From Actinomycetota bacterium (GTDB lineage: Bacteria > Actinomycetota > Acidimicrobiia > Acidimicrobiales > Microtrichaceae), in assembly GCA_009700815.1 (NCBI GenBank), contig WLLG01000009.1, forward strand, positions 1 through 20,820: DNA of 20,820 bases. Direction: 5' to 3'. Under the pieces are notes generated by a model, which made no database searches, was not told where the DNA came from, and saw nothing but the letters and a program-made list of their open reading frames with translations. Shown one piece after another: positions 5,860 to 13,454 of the stretch; within the stretch, counting starts at the first letter, position 1; the number at the start of each line of letters is the position of its first letter. A program made the position numbers and the translations under genes.

Positions 5860-6674
5860 CTGAGGTACCAGAACACCTACTGAAGCGGGCGCAAGCTGCG
5901 AAAGAGAAAGCCGCTGCTAAGGCAGCAGAGTCCGCCGCGCCAGCAGAGTCGGCCGCTCCAGCAGAGTCGGCCGCTCCAGCAGAGGCAGCTGCGTCTGATA
6001 GTCGAATCCCAGCGCATTTGCTGGCCCGGTCTCAGGCTGCAAAGTCCAAGCAAGCCGTTACTGCAGAGGCAGACCCTTCTACTGCTGCAGGCGGCACGGC
6101 GACTGCGGTAGTTACCGCTCCGGTCGGTGGAGCAGTTGTTGTTGCGGGCGGGGGTCCTCCGTTAGCGGCCGGACCTGGTGGTCACACGCAGCGTTTGCTG
6201 ACTGTGGTCAAGTCTGGGTCGATTCAAGACGTTAAAGCGAAGCCTCAAGACAAGGTGCATGTGTGGCCGCATTTGCTCGTGGTTGAGTTTGTGGCCGCAC
6301 TCGTCTGCACAGCCTTCTTGTTCATCTTCTCTTGGTTGGTCAACGCACCTCTGTTGGAGTTGGCCAACTTCAACCAGACCCCGAACCCCTCCAAGGCACC
6401 TTGGTACTTCCTAGGTCTGCAGGAACTCCTGACGATGTTCCACCCAATGGTTGCTGGTGTGACCATTCCGGGAATGGGTATCTTCTTGCTGATCTTGGCG
6501 CCCTACATGGACAAGAACCCTTCAAAGCGCCCAGAGGACCGTAAGTTCGCCATTGCACTCATGACTGTTCACCTGATGTTCTGGGGTGTACTCGTCACGA
6601 TCGGGTCGTTCTTCCGTGGTCCCGGATTCCTCTTTACGCTGCCGTGGACCGGCGGCGTCTTCTTCGAACTGTGA
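5856..6674 (+). CDS. Cytochrome b C-terminal half (subunit IV-like) with a motif-bearing N-terminal extension
   Basis: Second half of the split cytochrome b, contributing to the quinol-oxidation site. The first ~130 of 272 residues are an unusual extension: TEVPEHLLKRAQAAK at the N-terminus, an Ala/Glu/Ser/Pro repeat (about 24-46), a second copy of the motif, RIPAHLLARSQAAK (50-63), then an Ala/Gly/Val linker. The subunit-IV core follows, with helices at about 138-160, 196-217 and 232-254. The usual PEWY motif is replaced by APWYFLGLQEL (from 181), a form I associate with menaquinol-oxidising low-potential complexes. ATG 5856 lacks a strong ribosome-binding site. The first nine residues match the divergent cytochrome c at 3522. 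In this family the N-terminus lies on the cytoplasmic side. Confidence 0.9.
   Translation: MTEVPEHLLKRAQAAKEKAAAKAAESAAPAESAAPAESAAPAEAAASDSRIPAHLLARSQAAKSKQAVTAEADPSTAAGGTATAVVTAPVGGAVVVAGGGPPLAAGPGGHTQRLLTVVKSGSIQDVKAKPQDKVHVWPHLLVVEFVAALVCTAFLFIFSWLVNAPLLELANFNQTPNPSKAPWYFLGLQELLTMFHPMVAGVTIPGMGIFLLILAPYMDKNPSKRPEDRKFAIALMTVHLMFWGVLVTIGSFFRGPGFLFTLPWTGGVFFEL
5925..5996 (+). repeat. 18-bp in-frame tandem repeat
   Basis: Three units of GCAGAGTC(C/G)GCCGC(G/T)CCA (5925-5942, 5943-5960, 5961-5978) and a diverged fourth encode the AESAAP linker in the N-terminal extension of the subunit-IV-like protein. Units two and three are identical in DNA, so the expansion looks recent. Confidence 0.85.
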
Positions 6675-6687
6675 GGTCAATTACATC

Positions 6688-7554
6688 ATGAATGCGTTAT
6701 TTATCATTGCCATTATTCTGGTTGTGCTGCTCGCTGCAATTGCACTTGTGGGTGCTTCAAAGCGTCGCGATTCCGGTGCTGCGGTCGGGAATCTGGCCGG
6801 AGAGACCGTGAAGAAAGACCGGACTGCTCGTAAGGCAGCGCCCGTGGAGGATGTCGAGCCATCAGCAACTGGCAAGCAGGTAGAGCGTGCAGCAGTTCTT
6901 GCTCGCACAAGCACCGAGGTTGCCCCGGTCTCTACCAAGGCTCCTGTTGCGTGGACCCCTCCAGATCCCGAGGCCTATGGCGTGACACGCCGGCAGTTCC
7001 TGAACCGCTCCATTTTTGCTCTGTTTGGATTGAGCATCAGCGTATTTGGTGTCGCAATTGTTGGCTTCCTGTGGCCATCAGGTTCCAGCGGGTTCGGATC
7101 GAAAATCAGAGTCGGCAAGGTCAGCGATGTGATCGCCGATATCGAGAGAAACAATGGTTTCTTGTATAAGCCCGAGGGCCGCATGTGGGTGACTCAGTAC
7201 CCCGAGGCCGCACTTGCGAAGGCAAAAACGGTGTACTCGGCCCCCGAACTTACGGGGATGGAGGCAGGCCTTGTTGCTCTCTATCAGAAATGCCCTCACC
7301 TTGGATGCCGCGTACCTGACTGCAAGAGTTCACAGTGGTTTGAGTGCCCCTGCCACGGTTCGCAGTACAACCAGGTCGGAGAAAAGAAGGGTGGCCCGGC
7401 TCCTCGGGGTATGGATCGCTTTGCCATGGAGGTCAACGGTGGCGTGTTCATCGTGAACACCGGACAAGTGATTCAAGGCCCGCCAATCGGAACGAATACC
7501 ACTGGCCAAGAGGCCGAGGGTCCCCACTGTGTGGGTGGAGCAAAAGCGCACTAA
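6688..7554 (+). CDS. Rieske iron-sulfur subunit of the quinol:cytochrome c reductase
   Basis: Carries electrons from quinol to cytochrome c through a [2Fe-2S] cluster outside the membrane. The 288-residue protein has an N-terminal membrane helix (3-21), a hydrophilic cytoplasmic linker of about 75 residues, then VTRRQFLNRS (99-108), a twin-arginine motif, and a second helix (about 109-129). The Rieske fold follows, with CPHLGC (C202, H204, C207) and CPCHGS (C220, C222, H223): ligands C202, H204, C220, H223 and disulfide pair C207/C222. An extra C212 lies between the motifs. The internal RR motif fits actinobacterial Rieske proteins, whose last helix and folded domain are handed to the Tat translocase. 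ATG 6688 lies 13 bases after the previous stop, with GAGG about 11 bases upstream. A longer in-frame reading from 6586 would run inside the previous gene and is unlikely. Confidence 0.93.
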   Translation: MNALFIIAIILVVLLAAIALVGASKRRDSGAAVGNLAGETVKKDRTARKAAPVEDVEPSATGKQVERAAVLARTSTEVAPVSTKAPVAWTPPDPEAYGVTRRQFLNRSIFALFGLSISVFGVAIVGFLWPSGSSGFGSKIRVGKVSDVIADIERNNGFLYKPEGRMWVTQYPEAALAKAKTVYSAPELTGMEAGLVALYQKCPHLGCRVPDCKSSQWFECPCHGSQYNQVGEKKGGPAPRGMDRFAMEVNGGVFIVNTGQVIQGPPIGTNTTGQEAEGPHCVGGAKAH

Positions 7555-7641
7555 GCAGACTTTGTTGCGGCCTTGACCGCAGATTTATTCAGTCCGTGTT
7601 GGGGTTCGCCCGGGCACCTGAGAAAACAAACGAGTACGTAA

Positions 7642-8844
7642 ATGATCGTCGCAGCAACAACACAACGAGTAGTCGGGTTCGTCATCCTTGCCGTAGTAGT
7701 GGTGGGAATGATCGCTTGGTTGATCGCAAATATGCGCGCCTCACGAGCCGAGGTCGGCTCCGAAATTGAGCTTGCCGCGAACCGCAAGCCCTATTACGAC
7801 GATGAGGAATTAGAAGGCAAGAAGCTCAATATGGCCTTGTTTTCAGCTGCCGGACTCTTGGCTCTGATTGGTGTTGCACTTCCGCTGTACTGGCTAGCAG
7901 AGCCTGGCCGTCAAGCTGGAGCCGTGGAGGCATTCCAAGAGACGTTCGTGGAGCGCGGCCAAGAACTATATGAGTTGGGTGCTCAGTGCGTTGCTTGCCA
8001 CGGCGGCGAGGGTAGCGGCGGTGTTGCCACGTACATCATCAATGACCAGAACGGCCAGTTCGTCGATCAGGTTTCATGGGCTGCGCCTGCACTCAATAAC
8101 GTGCTGTATCGATACTCTGAAGAGGGCGTTCGTTACGTCTTAAACTATGGGCGTCCCGGATCGCCGATGGCTGCTTGGGGAGGCCCTGGTGGCGGCCCGC
8201 TGACCACTCAGCAGATCGACAACCTGATCGATTACCTCTGGTCAGTCCAAAAAGATCCTGTAGCAGTAGCAGCAACAATGGATGACTATGTCAAGGGCCT
8301 TGATGCTGGCCTGTACGACCGCATGATGACAGTACGTAAGTCCAACCGAGGCGATGGCGAACCCGTTGATGCCAACCGTTTGTCACGTGCTGACGAACTC
8401 GCTCTTGGAGAAATCATCTTCAATAATCAAGAGATTGCTGCGGGTTCGTACTCTTGTGCTCGTTGCCATGTCGCCGGTGCGAGCTACGGCCAAGCTTGGC
8501 AACCTTTTGCTCGCCTGCAAAAAGGGTCTCTCGGGCCAAATCTTGAGGGCATCCAAAACATCTCAACTGAGCAACAGCACTTTGACTTGATTTGGAATGG
8601 TATGAAGCCTGGCATTGGCTACTTCTCTCGCCGGCAGGGCAATCCGCAGATGCCTGCGTTTGGTGCGAATCCAAACACGGGCCAAGCAGATAAGGGTATT
8701 CCCGATAAAGGCGCGTTTGGCATGCTCAAGTCCGAACAGGTCTGGGCAGTCATAACCTACGAGCGAAACTTGTCCAACGATTCCACCGTCAAGTCACCGG
8801 TAGCAGGAACCGCAAACTCCCCGACCTTCGCCGGTCAGCAGTAA
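7642..8844 (+). CDS. Membrane-anchored dihaem cytochrome c
   Basis: Predicted c-type cytochrome subunit accepting electrons from the Rieske protein. The 400-residue protein has two N-terminal helices (about 11-30 and 64-85), unlike the usual QcrC, which has a signal segment at the front and an anchor at the back. Two class I haem domains follow. The first has CVACH (C116, C119, H120) with likely axial M176 in GSPMAAWG. The second has CARCH (C272, C275, H276) with likely axial M337 in NPQMPAFG. The gene is 87 bases after the Rieske stop and 17 before the next gene. No strong ribosome-binding site is seen before ATG 7642. The gap holds a weak 5-bp inverted repeat (TGCGG/CCGCA, about 7564-7579) of unclear meaning. 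Confidence 0.92.
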   Translation: MIVAATTQRVVGFVILAVVVVGMIAWLIANMRASRAEVGSEIELAANRKPYYDDEELEGKKLNMALFSAAGLLALIGVALPLYWLAEPGRQAGAVEAFQETFVERGQELYELGAQCVACHGGEGSGGVATYIINDQNGQFVDQVSWAAPALNNVLYRYSEEGVRYVLNYGRPGSPMAAWGGPGGGPLTTQQIDNLIDYLWSVQKDPVAVAATMDDYVKGLDAGLYDRMMTVRKSNRGDGEPVDANRLSRADELALGEIIFNNQEIAAGSYSCARCHVAGASYGQAWQPFARLQKGSLGPNLEGIQNISTEQQHFDLIWNGMKPGIGYFSRRQGNPQMPAFGANPNTGQADKGIPDKGAFGMLKSEQVWAVITYERNLSNDSTVKSPVAGTANSPTFAGQQ

Positions 8845-8861
8845 AGGCTCTGGATCTGAAT

Positions 8862-9857
8862 ATGACATCAAGTGCAGGGTATTTCATTGCAGCAATTGCC
8901 TTCGATCCGGCCATCCGTGGCGTACTCGTGGTTATGGCCTCTATCGGGGCGCTCGTCGGGTCGGTCTACCTACTCAACGCAACCAACACCGGAATCCGAA
9001 CTGGGTTCCTGATCACCATGGCGGCCCTCACTGGCTGGTGTTTCTCGCTTGGCATTTTCTGGACTATTTACGGGATTGGGATGATCGGTGCAGCCCCTTC
9101 GTGGACTGCAAGAGAGATCAACTTTGATCGCAATTCCGCCACCGTCACCGAGCATGTCGACAAACTCCCCAATACGGACCCTTCAGCTGGTCAGGTGAAG
9201 TCCGCACAAGAACTCCTCACGAGTTTCGAGGCAAATAACCCCGAGGTGAGAGCTCAGATTGAGTCAACCGAGGGCGAGGGATTTGTGCCTAAGTCGCTCA
9301 CCCAAGTAGCCACCTTGGTTCCGGAGCTCAAGACTGAGCTCGACACTCAACTCGGTGGTTGGCGGATTCTGGCAGAGTCAGACTCGCGCCGAGGCGAGGC
9401 CATTGCTTCTTCAGATGCGGCGATTGCTGCTGCGCAGGTATTTGGGACTGACACCACGGCCTCGAATTACACCGTCAAGGATGTCTTCTTCTACGGCGGC
9501 AAGACAGCAGCCGAGCCAGAGACCATCAAGGGCGAGCGTTCAATTTTCCAGAGGGCCCTCCATCGAATTGAAACTACCCTGCAGGTCAAGAACCCGACCC
9601 TGTTTGCGGCAATCACCATTCAGAAAAATGCCGAGGTGGTAGTCGCTCCAGGTGAGGCGCCTCCTCCGGCAGAAATCGATACCACGGCCTCGACGATCAC
9701 AGTGATTCTCGAGCGCAATCTTGGTAATAAGCGAGTCATCCCTGCACTGTTTGCGCTGTTCAGCGGAATCTTGTTCTTTGTGTTCTGTTGGATGCTGCAC
9801 ACCCGTGACAAGAAGTCTGCCGCGATGCGTGCTGCTTGGGACGGAAAGGCCAGCTGA
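8862..9857 (+). CDS. Membrane protein of unknown function between the cytochrome cluster and nuoA
   Basis: I do not recognise this family. The 331-residue protein has hydrophobic segments at about 18-38, 46-76 and 292-313, with a hydrophilic region of about 210 residues between the second and third. The C-terminal tail (RDKKSAAMRAAW) is basic, so the positive-inside rule places the C-terminus in the cytoplasm and the large domain outside, where it could meet cytochromes c. It has no CxxCH or iron-sulfur motif; its only cysteines, C60 and C309, are in or near helices. It starts 17 bases after the dihaem cytochrome c gene and ends one base before the nuoA start, so it belongs to the same transcription unit. 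A structural or assembly role bridging the two complexes is a guess from position. Confidence 0.8.
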   Translation: MTSSAGYFIAAIAFDPAIRGVLVVMASIGALVGSVYLLNATNTGIRTGFLITMAALTGWCFSLGIFWTIYGIGMIGAAPSWTAREINFDRNSATVTEHVDKLPNTDPSAGQVKSAQELLTSFEANNPEVRAQIESTEGEGFVPKSLTQVATLVPELKTELDTQLGGWRILAESDSRRGEAIASSDAAIAAAQVFGTDTTASNYTVKDVFFYGGKTAAEPETIKGERSIFQRALHRIETTLQVKNPTLFAAITIQKNAEVVVAPGEAPPPAEIDTTASTITVILERNLGNKRVIPALFALFSGILFFVFCWMLHTRDKKSAAMRAAWDGKAS

Positions 9858-9858
9858 G

Positions 9859-10347
9859 ATGGCGCAGTACCTGCCTTTGATTGCGCTGTTACTTCTGACT
9901 GCCGGATTTGGCGCGATCAGTTTGTTGACATCAAAGATCCTGATGCCAGCGCGGCCCACGGCTGCGAAGGTGATGGCATATGAGTGCGGAATCGTTGATG
10001 TAGAAGAACCACCAGAGCGATTCCCTGTCCGCTTCTACCTCATCGCCATGATCTTTATTGTCTTCGACATTGAGATCATCTTCTTCTACCCATTTACGAT
10101 GGTGTACCAAGAATTGGGCGGGTATGGCCTCGCAGCAATTCTGATCTTCTCTGCGGCAGTGTTTGAGTCCTTCTTGTACCTGATTAGTAACGGGGCTTTG
10201 GATTGGGGCCCAGTGCAACACCTGCGGCGCTCCAGCTTGCTGCTCGCTAGCGATCGAACAACCGAAACCACCATCCGCCGAGTTGGTGCTGATGGTCGCG
10301 AGGCAGGCGAGCAGCCAATCGGTGACGCCGTGCGTGAGGTGGCCTAA
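9859..10347 (+). CDS. nuoA: NADH-quinone oxidoreductase subunit A
   Basis: Membrane subunit of NDH-1 near the quinone cavity. The 162-residue protein has three predicted helices (about 4-25, 58-78 and 90-112) and the family signature AYECG (40-44) with ERFPVRFYLIA and FDIE (69-72). The loop carrying ECG is the conserved flexible loop by the quinone site. The C-terminal ~45 residues form a charged tail longer than in E. coli NuoA. ATG 9859 has GGAAAGG at 9843-9849 and lies one base after the previous stop; in-frame starts further upstream would lie inside the preceding gene. The stop overlaps nuoB (TAATG). Confidence 0.95.
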   Translation: MAQYLPLIALLLLTAGFGAISLLTSKILMPARPTAAKVMAYECGIVDVEEPPERFPVRFYLIAMIFIVFDIEIIFFYPFTMVYQELGGYGLAAILIFSAAVFESFLYLISNGALDWGPVQHLRRSSLLLASDRTTETTIRRVGADGREAGEQPIGDAVREVA

Positions 10348-10931
10348 TGGGAATCGTTGCCAATGTTCAAGCCGATGGCCTAGCTGGCTTGGAGCACAAC
10401 TTCCTGACGGGACGAGTTGAAGACCTGATTCGCTGGGCACGTTCACATAGTTCTTGGCCCGCCACATTTGGCCTCGCTTGTTGTGCAATAGAGATGATGG
10501 CAACTGGTGGTCCGCACTATGACCTTGCAAGGTTTGGCATGGAAGTGTTTCGTGCTTCGCCTCGTCAGGCAGACATCATGATTGTTGCCGGGCGTGTCTC
10601 TCAAAAGATGGCACCCGTTCTTCGGCAGATTTATGACCAGATGATGGAACCTAAATGGGTGATCTCTATGGGTGTGTGCGCCTCATCGGGAGGCATGTTC
10701 AATAATTACGCTTTGGTTCAGGGAGTCGACACCATCGTTCCTGTTGATGTCTACGCACCTGGTTGCCCCCCAGGCCCAGAAACCCTGCTGCAGGCGATTG
10801 TGACGCTGCACGAACTTATCGAGACCGGCGAAATCATGCGGCGCCGAGAAGTGACTGGTGCAGGAGCAGGAGTGCATCTTGATGAACTGCAACTGCCGAC
10901 ATCCTCGGCGTTGACTATCGGAACACGGTGA
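10347..10931 (+). CDS. nuoB: NADH-quinone oxidoreductase subunit B
   Basis: Carries cluster N2, the last iron-sulfur centre before quinone, in the peripheral arm of NDH-1. The 194-residue protein has the adjacent cysteines C45-C46 in GLACCAIEM, plus C111 (MGVCASSGG) and C140 (APGCPPGPE), the complete N2 ligand set. The ATG overlaps the nuoA stop by one base. The stop TGA (10929-10931) overlaps the nuoC start. Confidence 0.97.
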   Translation: MGIVANVQADGLAGLEHNFLTGRVEDLIRWARSHSSWPATFGLACCAIEMMATGGPHYDLARFGMEVFRASPRQADIMIVAGRVSQKMAPVLRQIYDQMMEPKWVISMGVCASSGGMFNNYALVQGVDTIVPVDVYAPGCPPGPETLLQAIVTLHELIETGEIMRRREVTGAGAGVHLDELQLPTSSALTIGTR

Positions 10932-11497
10932 TGTCAGATGCCGAGACTCCATCCATAGATGACGCCGAGCTAGCCGAGGAGTCTGTAGAAGAGGTACTCG
11001 AAGAGGAACTCCCACAGCCCGAACTTCTGCATGGTGTGCCTGTGAGCGAGTCACGTGGCCAAGTCGTGCTTCACCCCTCTAGAGATGAGTACGTCGCACT
11101 AGTTAGTTCGTTGAGAGAGCTTGGCTATTGGATGTGCGTAGACCTGTGTGGGGTCGACTATCTGGGCTACGGACCAAATCGAAATCTGCCTGCGGGAGTT
11201 GCCCCGGAACGGTTCGAGGTCGTGGTAGGACTGTTAAGTCACAGCGACAGAAGTCGCATCAGGTTGCGTGTGCAGATTCCAGAATCCGACCCTGAGCTAG
11301 CGACCTTGTTTCTGATCCACCCCTCTGTAGAGAATCCCGAGCGTGAGGTTTTTGACATGTTCGGTATTCGATTTGATGGCCACCCCGATATGACCCGCAT
11401 CTTGATGCCTGATGAATGGGTTGGCCACCCCCTTCGAAAAGACTACGAACTTGGCCGAATCCCGGTTCAGTTCAAAGGTGCTTCAACAGCGCGATGA
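10931..11497 (+). CDS. nuoC: NADH-quinone oxidoreductase subunit C
   Basis: Peripheral-arm subunit of about 188 residues. The C-terminal half has the 30-kDa subunit signature: NPEREVFDMFGI, FDGHPDMTRIL and GHPLRKDYEL. The first ~33 residues form a strongly acidic extension (runs such as EESVEEVLEEEL) before the conserved domain. ATG 10931 overlaps the nuoB stop (TGATG); a GTG three bases earlier (10928) is an alternative start. The stop overlaps the nuoD ATG (ATGA). NuoC and NuoD are separate here, not fused as in E. coli. Confidence 0.94.
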   Translation: MSDAETPSIDDAELAEESVEEVLEEELPQPELLHGVPVSESRGQVVLHPSRDEYVALVSSLRELGYWMCVDLCGVDYLGYGPNRNLPAGVAPERFEVVVGLLSHSDRSRIRLRVQIPESDPELATLFLIHPSVENPEREVFDMFGIRFDGHPDMTRILMPDEWVGHPLRKDYELGRIPVQFKGASTAR

Positions 11498-12789
11498 CTA
11501 GTACTGATCTGACCACTCTCAATTCCGCGCGCGATCGCCTCACCTCTGATGGGTCAGTCCTGCGACTCTCCGAGACTGAAGCCGAGCAAAAATCCGGCTA
11601 CCAGGCCCCCACCGAAGAGGGCCTTGGCGAGCGAATGATCATGAACATGGGCCCGCAGCACCCCTCGACACATGGTGTGCTGCGACTCGTACTTGAGATG
11701 GACGGCGAGACGATCACGCGTTCAAAGCCTGTCATTGGCTATTTGCATACCGGCATGGAAAAGACCGGTGAAGAACTCACTTACCTGCAGGGTGCCACCA
11801 ACGTCACTCGGATGGATTACGCAGCACCGCTCTTTAATGAGTTGGTGTTTTCGCTAGCAGTAGAAGAACTGCTTGGAATCGAAGTGCCAGATCGTGGGCA
11901 ATGGATTCGCATGCTGATGTCCGAGCTCAACCGAATGAGCTCGCACCTGCTGTTCATGGCCACTAACGGCATGGACCTTGGCGCTGTTGGCATGATGCTG
12001 TACGGGTGGCGCGAACGTGAAGAGGTGCTGCGCTTCTTCGAGGCCGTCACAGGTTTGCGAATGAATCACAACTACATCCGTCCTGGCGGAGTAGCAGCAG
12101 ATCTCCCTGACGGCTGGGAGGAAGAACTCTCCGCGATTCTCGACATCATCCCGGATCGACTCGCTGAGTTTGATCTGCTCATGACAGGGCAGCCGATCTG
12201 GCGCGACCGTCTGCAAGGTGTGGGTGTCATTACAGCCGAAGAGGCCCTCTCTCTTGGCGCAACTGGGCCTATTCTCCGCTCCACAGGCTACGCCTGGGAC
12301 CTTCGCCGCGACCAGCCATATCTGAAATATGACCAGGTCGAGTTCGATGTCATCGCTGGCTCTTTTGGCGATTGTTTTGATCGATACTCAATCCGTTTGG
12401 CCGAGATTCGTGAGTCGATGCGTATCGTTCGCCAGATCATCGAAAAGATGCCCGAGGGTGACTATCGGGTTCAGGACAAAAAGGTCACCCCGCCACCTCG
12501 TGCTCGAATCGACGAGTCTATGGAAGCGCTCATTCATCACTTCAAGATCTTCACCGAGGGATTCAAAGTCCCCGAGGGAGAGGTGTATGTCGCCGTAGAA
12601 AGTCCTCGGGGGGAATTGGGTTGCTATATCGTCTCGGACGGTTCCTCGAAGCCATTCCGTATGCACATTCGTGGACCGAGTTTTGTAAACCTTCAGACTC
12701 TTCCCCACCTCATGAAAGACTCCTTCCTTGCCGATACGGTGGCCATTATCTCCTCGGTTGACCCCATCATGGGTGAGATAGATCGATGA
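11494..12789 (+). CDS. nuoD: NADH-quinone oxidoreductase subunit D
   Basis: Forms most of the quinone-binding site with NuoB. The 431-residue protein contains GPQHPSTHGV (53-62), with the conserved histidines of the quinone pocket, and RMDYAAP, with Tyr109 at the position of the quinone-contacting tyrosine. YIRPGG and a C-terminal DPIMGEIDR also fit the 49-kDa family. The usual Cys in the DPxMGExDR ending is Ile here. I chose ATG 11494, which overlaps the nuoC stop (ATGA), over an in-frame start at 11416 inside nuoC. The stop overlaps nuoE (ATGA). Confidence 0.96.
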   Translation: MTSTDLTTLNSARDRLTSDGSVLRLSETEAEQKSGYQAPTEEGLGERMIMNMGPQHPSTHGVLRLVLEMDGETITRSKPVIGYLHTGMEKTGEELTYLQGATNVTRMDYAAPLFNELVFSLAVEELLGIEVPDRGQWIRMLMSELNRMSSHLLFMATNGMDLGAVGMMLYGWREREEVLRFFEAVTGLRMNHNYIRPGGVAADLPDGWEEELSAILDIIPDRLAEFDLLMTGQPIWRDRLQGVGVITAEEALSLGATGPILRSTGYAWDLRRDQPYLKYDQVEFDVIAGSFGDCFDRYSIRLAEIRESMRIVRQIIEKMPEGDYRVQDKKVTPPPRARIDESMEALIHHFKIFTEGFKVPEGEVYVAVESPRGELGCYIVSDGSSKPFRMHIRGPSFVNLQTLPHLMKDSFLADTVAIISSVDPIMGEIDR

Positions 12790-13454
12790 GCCGTTTTTCG
12801 CCTGCCAACCTGAGATTGGCCCAAGAAATCATCCGCCGCTATCCGGTTGCTAAGTCTGCAACCATCCCGCTCTGCCATCTTGCCCAAGAACAAGATGGGT
12901 ACCTTGCCGATGACTCAATGGCGCAGATTGCAGAGTTGGTGGGGTGTTCTTCTGCCGAGGTGCTCGGCACGGCCAGTTTCTACGAGATGTTCAAGATGCA
13001 TTCCGTTGGCAAGTTCTGCTTGGGCGTTTGCACCAACATTTCATGTCAGCTTCTAGGCGGCGAAGAACTCTTGGAGCATGCAGAACAGACCCTTGGAATA
13101 CGCCCCGGCGGCACGACTGCCGATGGCTTATTCACGCTGGAAGACGTGGAATGTATTGCGGCTTGCACCGAAGCCCCGGCAGTGCAGGTGAACTACCGCT
13201 ATTTCCATCGCCTCACCCCACAGGACCTCGACCAACTGATCGAGGAGCTGCGAAGCGGGGCACTTGATGGTGTTGTTCCAGCGCACGGAACGCTTGGCAA
13301 AGTTCGCCAAGATCTGGGCGAGGATCGAATTGCGAATATCACTCCGCCCGAGGATCAGACAGAGCCAGTCTGGTTGCGGCGTCATCGTGAACTTGCCGAA
13401 GCAGCCGCTGCGGCAGATGCAGGTACTCCTAGTGCAGTAGGGAATGACTCATGA
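12786..13454 (+). CDS. nuoE: NADH-quinone oxidoreductase subunit E
   Basis: NADH-module subunit with the [2Fe-2S] cluster N1a. The 222-residue thioredoxin-like protein has ligands C82 and C87 (VCTNISC, four residues apart) and C123 and C127 (CIAAC, three apart), the full N1a set. The C-terminal ~60 residues after the conserved fold are an extension ending in Ala-rich sequence. Start and stop overlap the neighbouring genes by ATGA. Confidence 0.95.
   Translation: MSRFSPANLRLAQEIIRRYPVAKSATIPLCHLAQEQDGYLADDSMAQIAELVGCSSAEVLGTASFYEMFKMHSVGKFCLGVCTNISCQLLGGEELLEHAEQTLGIRPGGTTADGLFTLEDVECIAACTEAPAVQVNYRYFHRLTPQDLDQLIEELRSGALDGVVPAHGTLGKVRQDLGEDRIANITPPEDQTEPVWLRRHRELAEAAAAADAGTPSAVGNDS

Noticed and set aside
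6586..6687. Longer Rieske start inside the subunit-IV gene
   Set aside because: The extra residues are an out-of-frame reading of conserved subunit-IV codons; ATG 6688 directly precedes a membrane helix.
7555..7641. Small RNA or separate promoter between the Rieske and dihaem cytochrome genes
   Set aside because: Only a 5-bp inverted repeat is present and no promoter boxes, so there is not enough to call a feature.
11416..11493. Longer nuoD start inside nuoC
   Set aside because: The ATG at 11494 overlaps the nuoC stop as in neighbouring junctions, and the extra residues do not fit the family.
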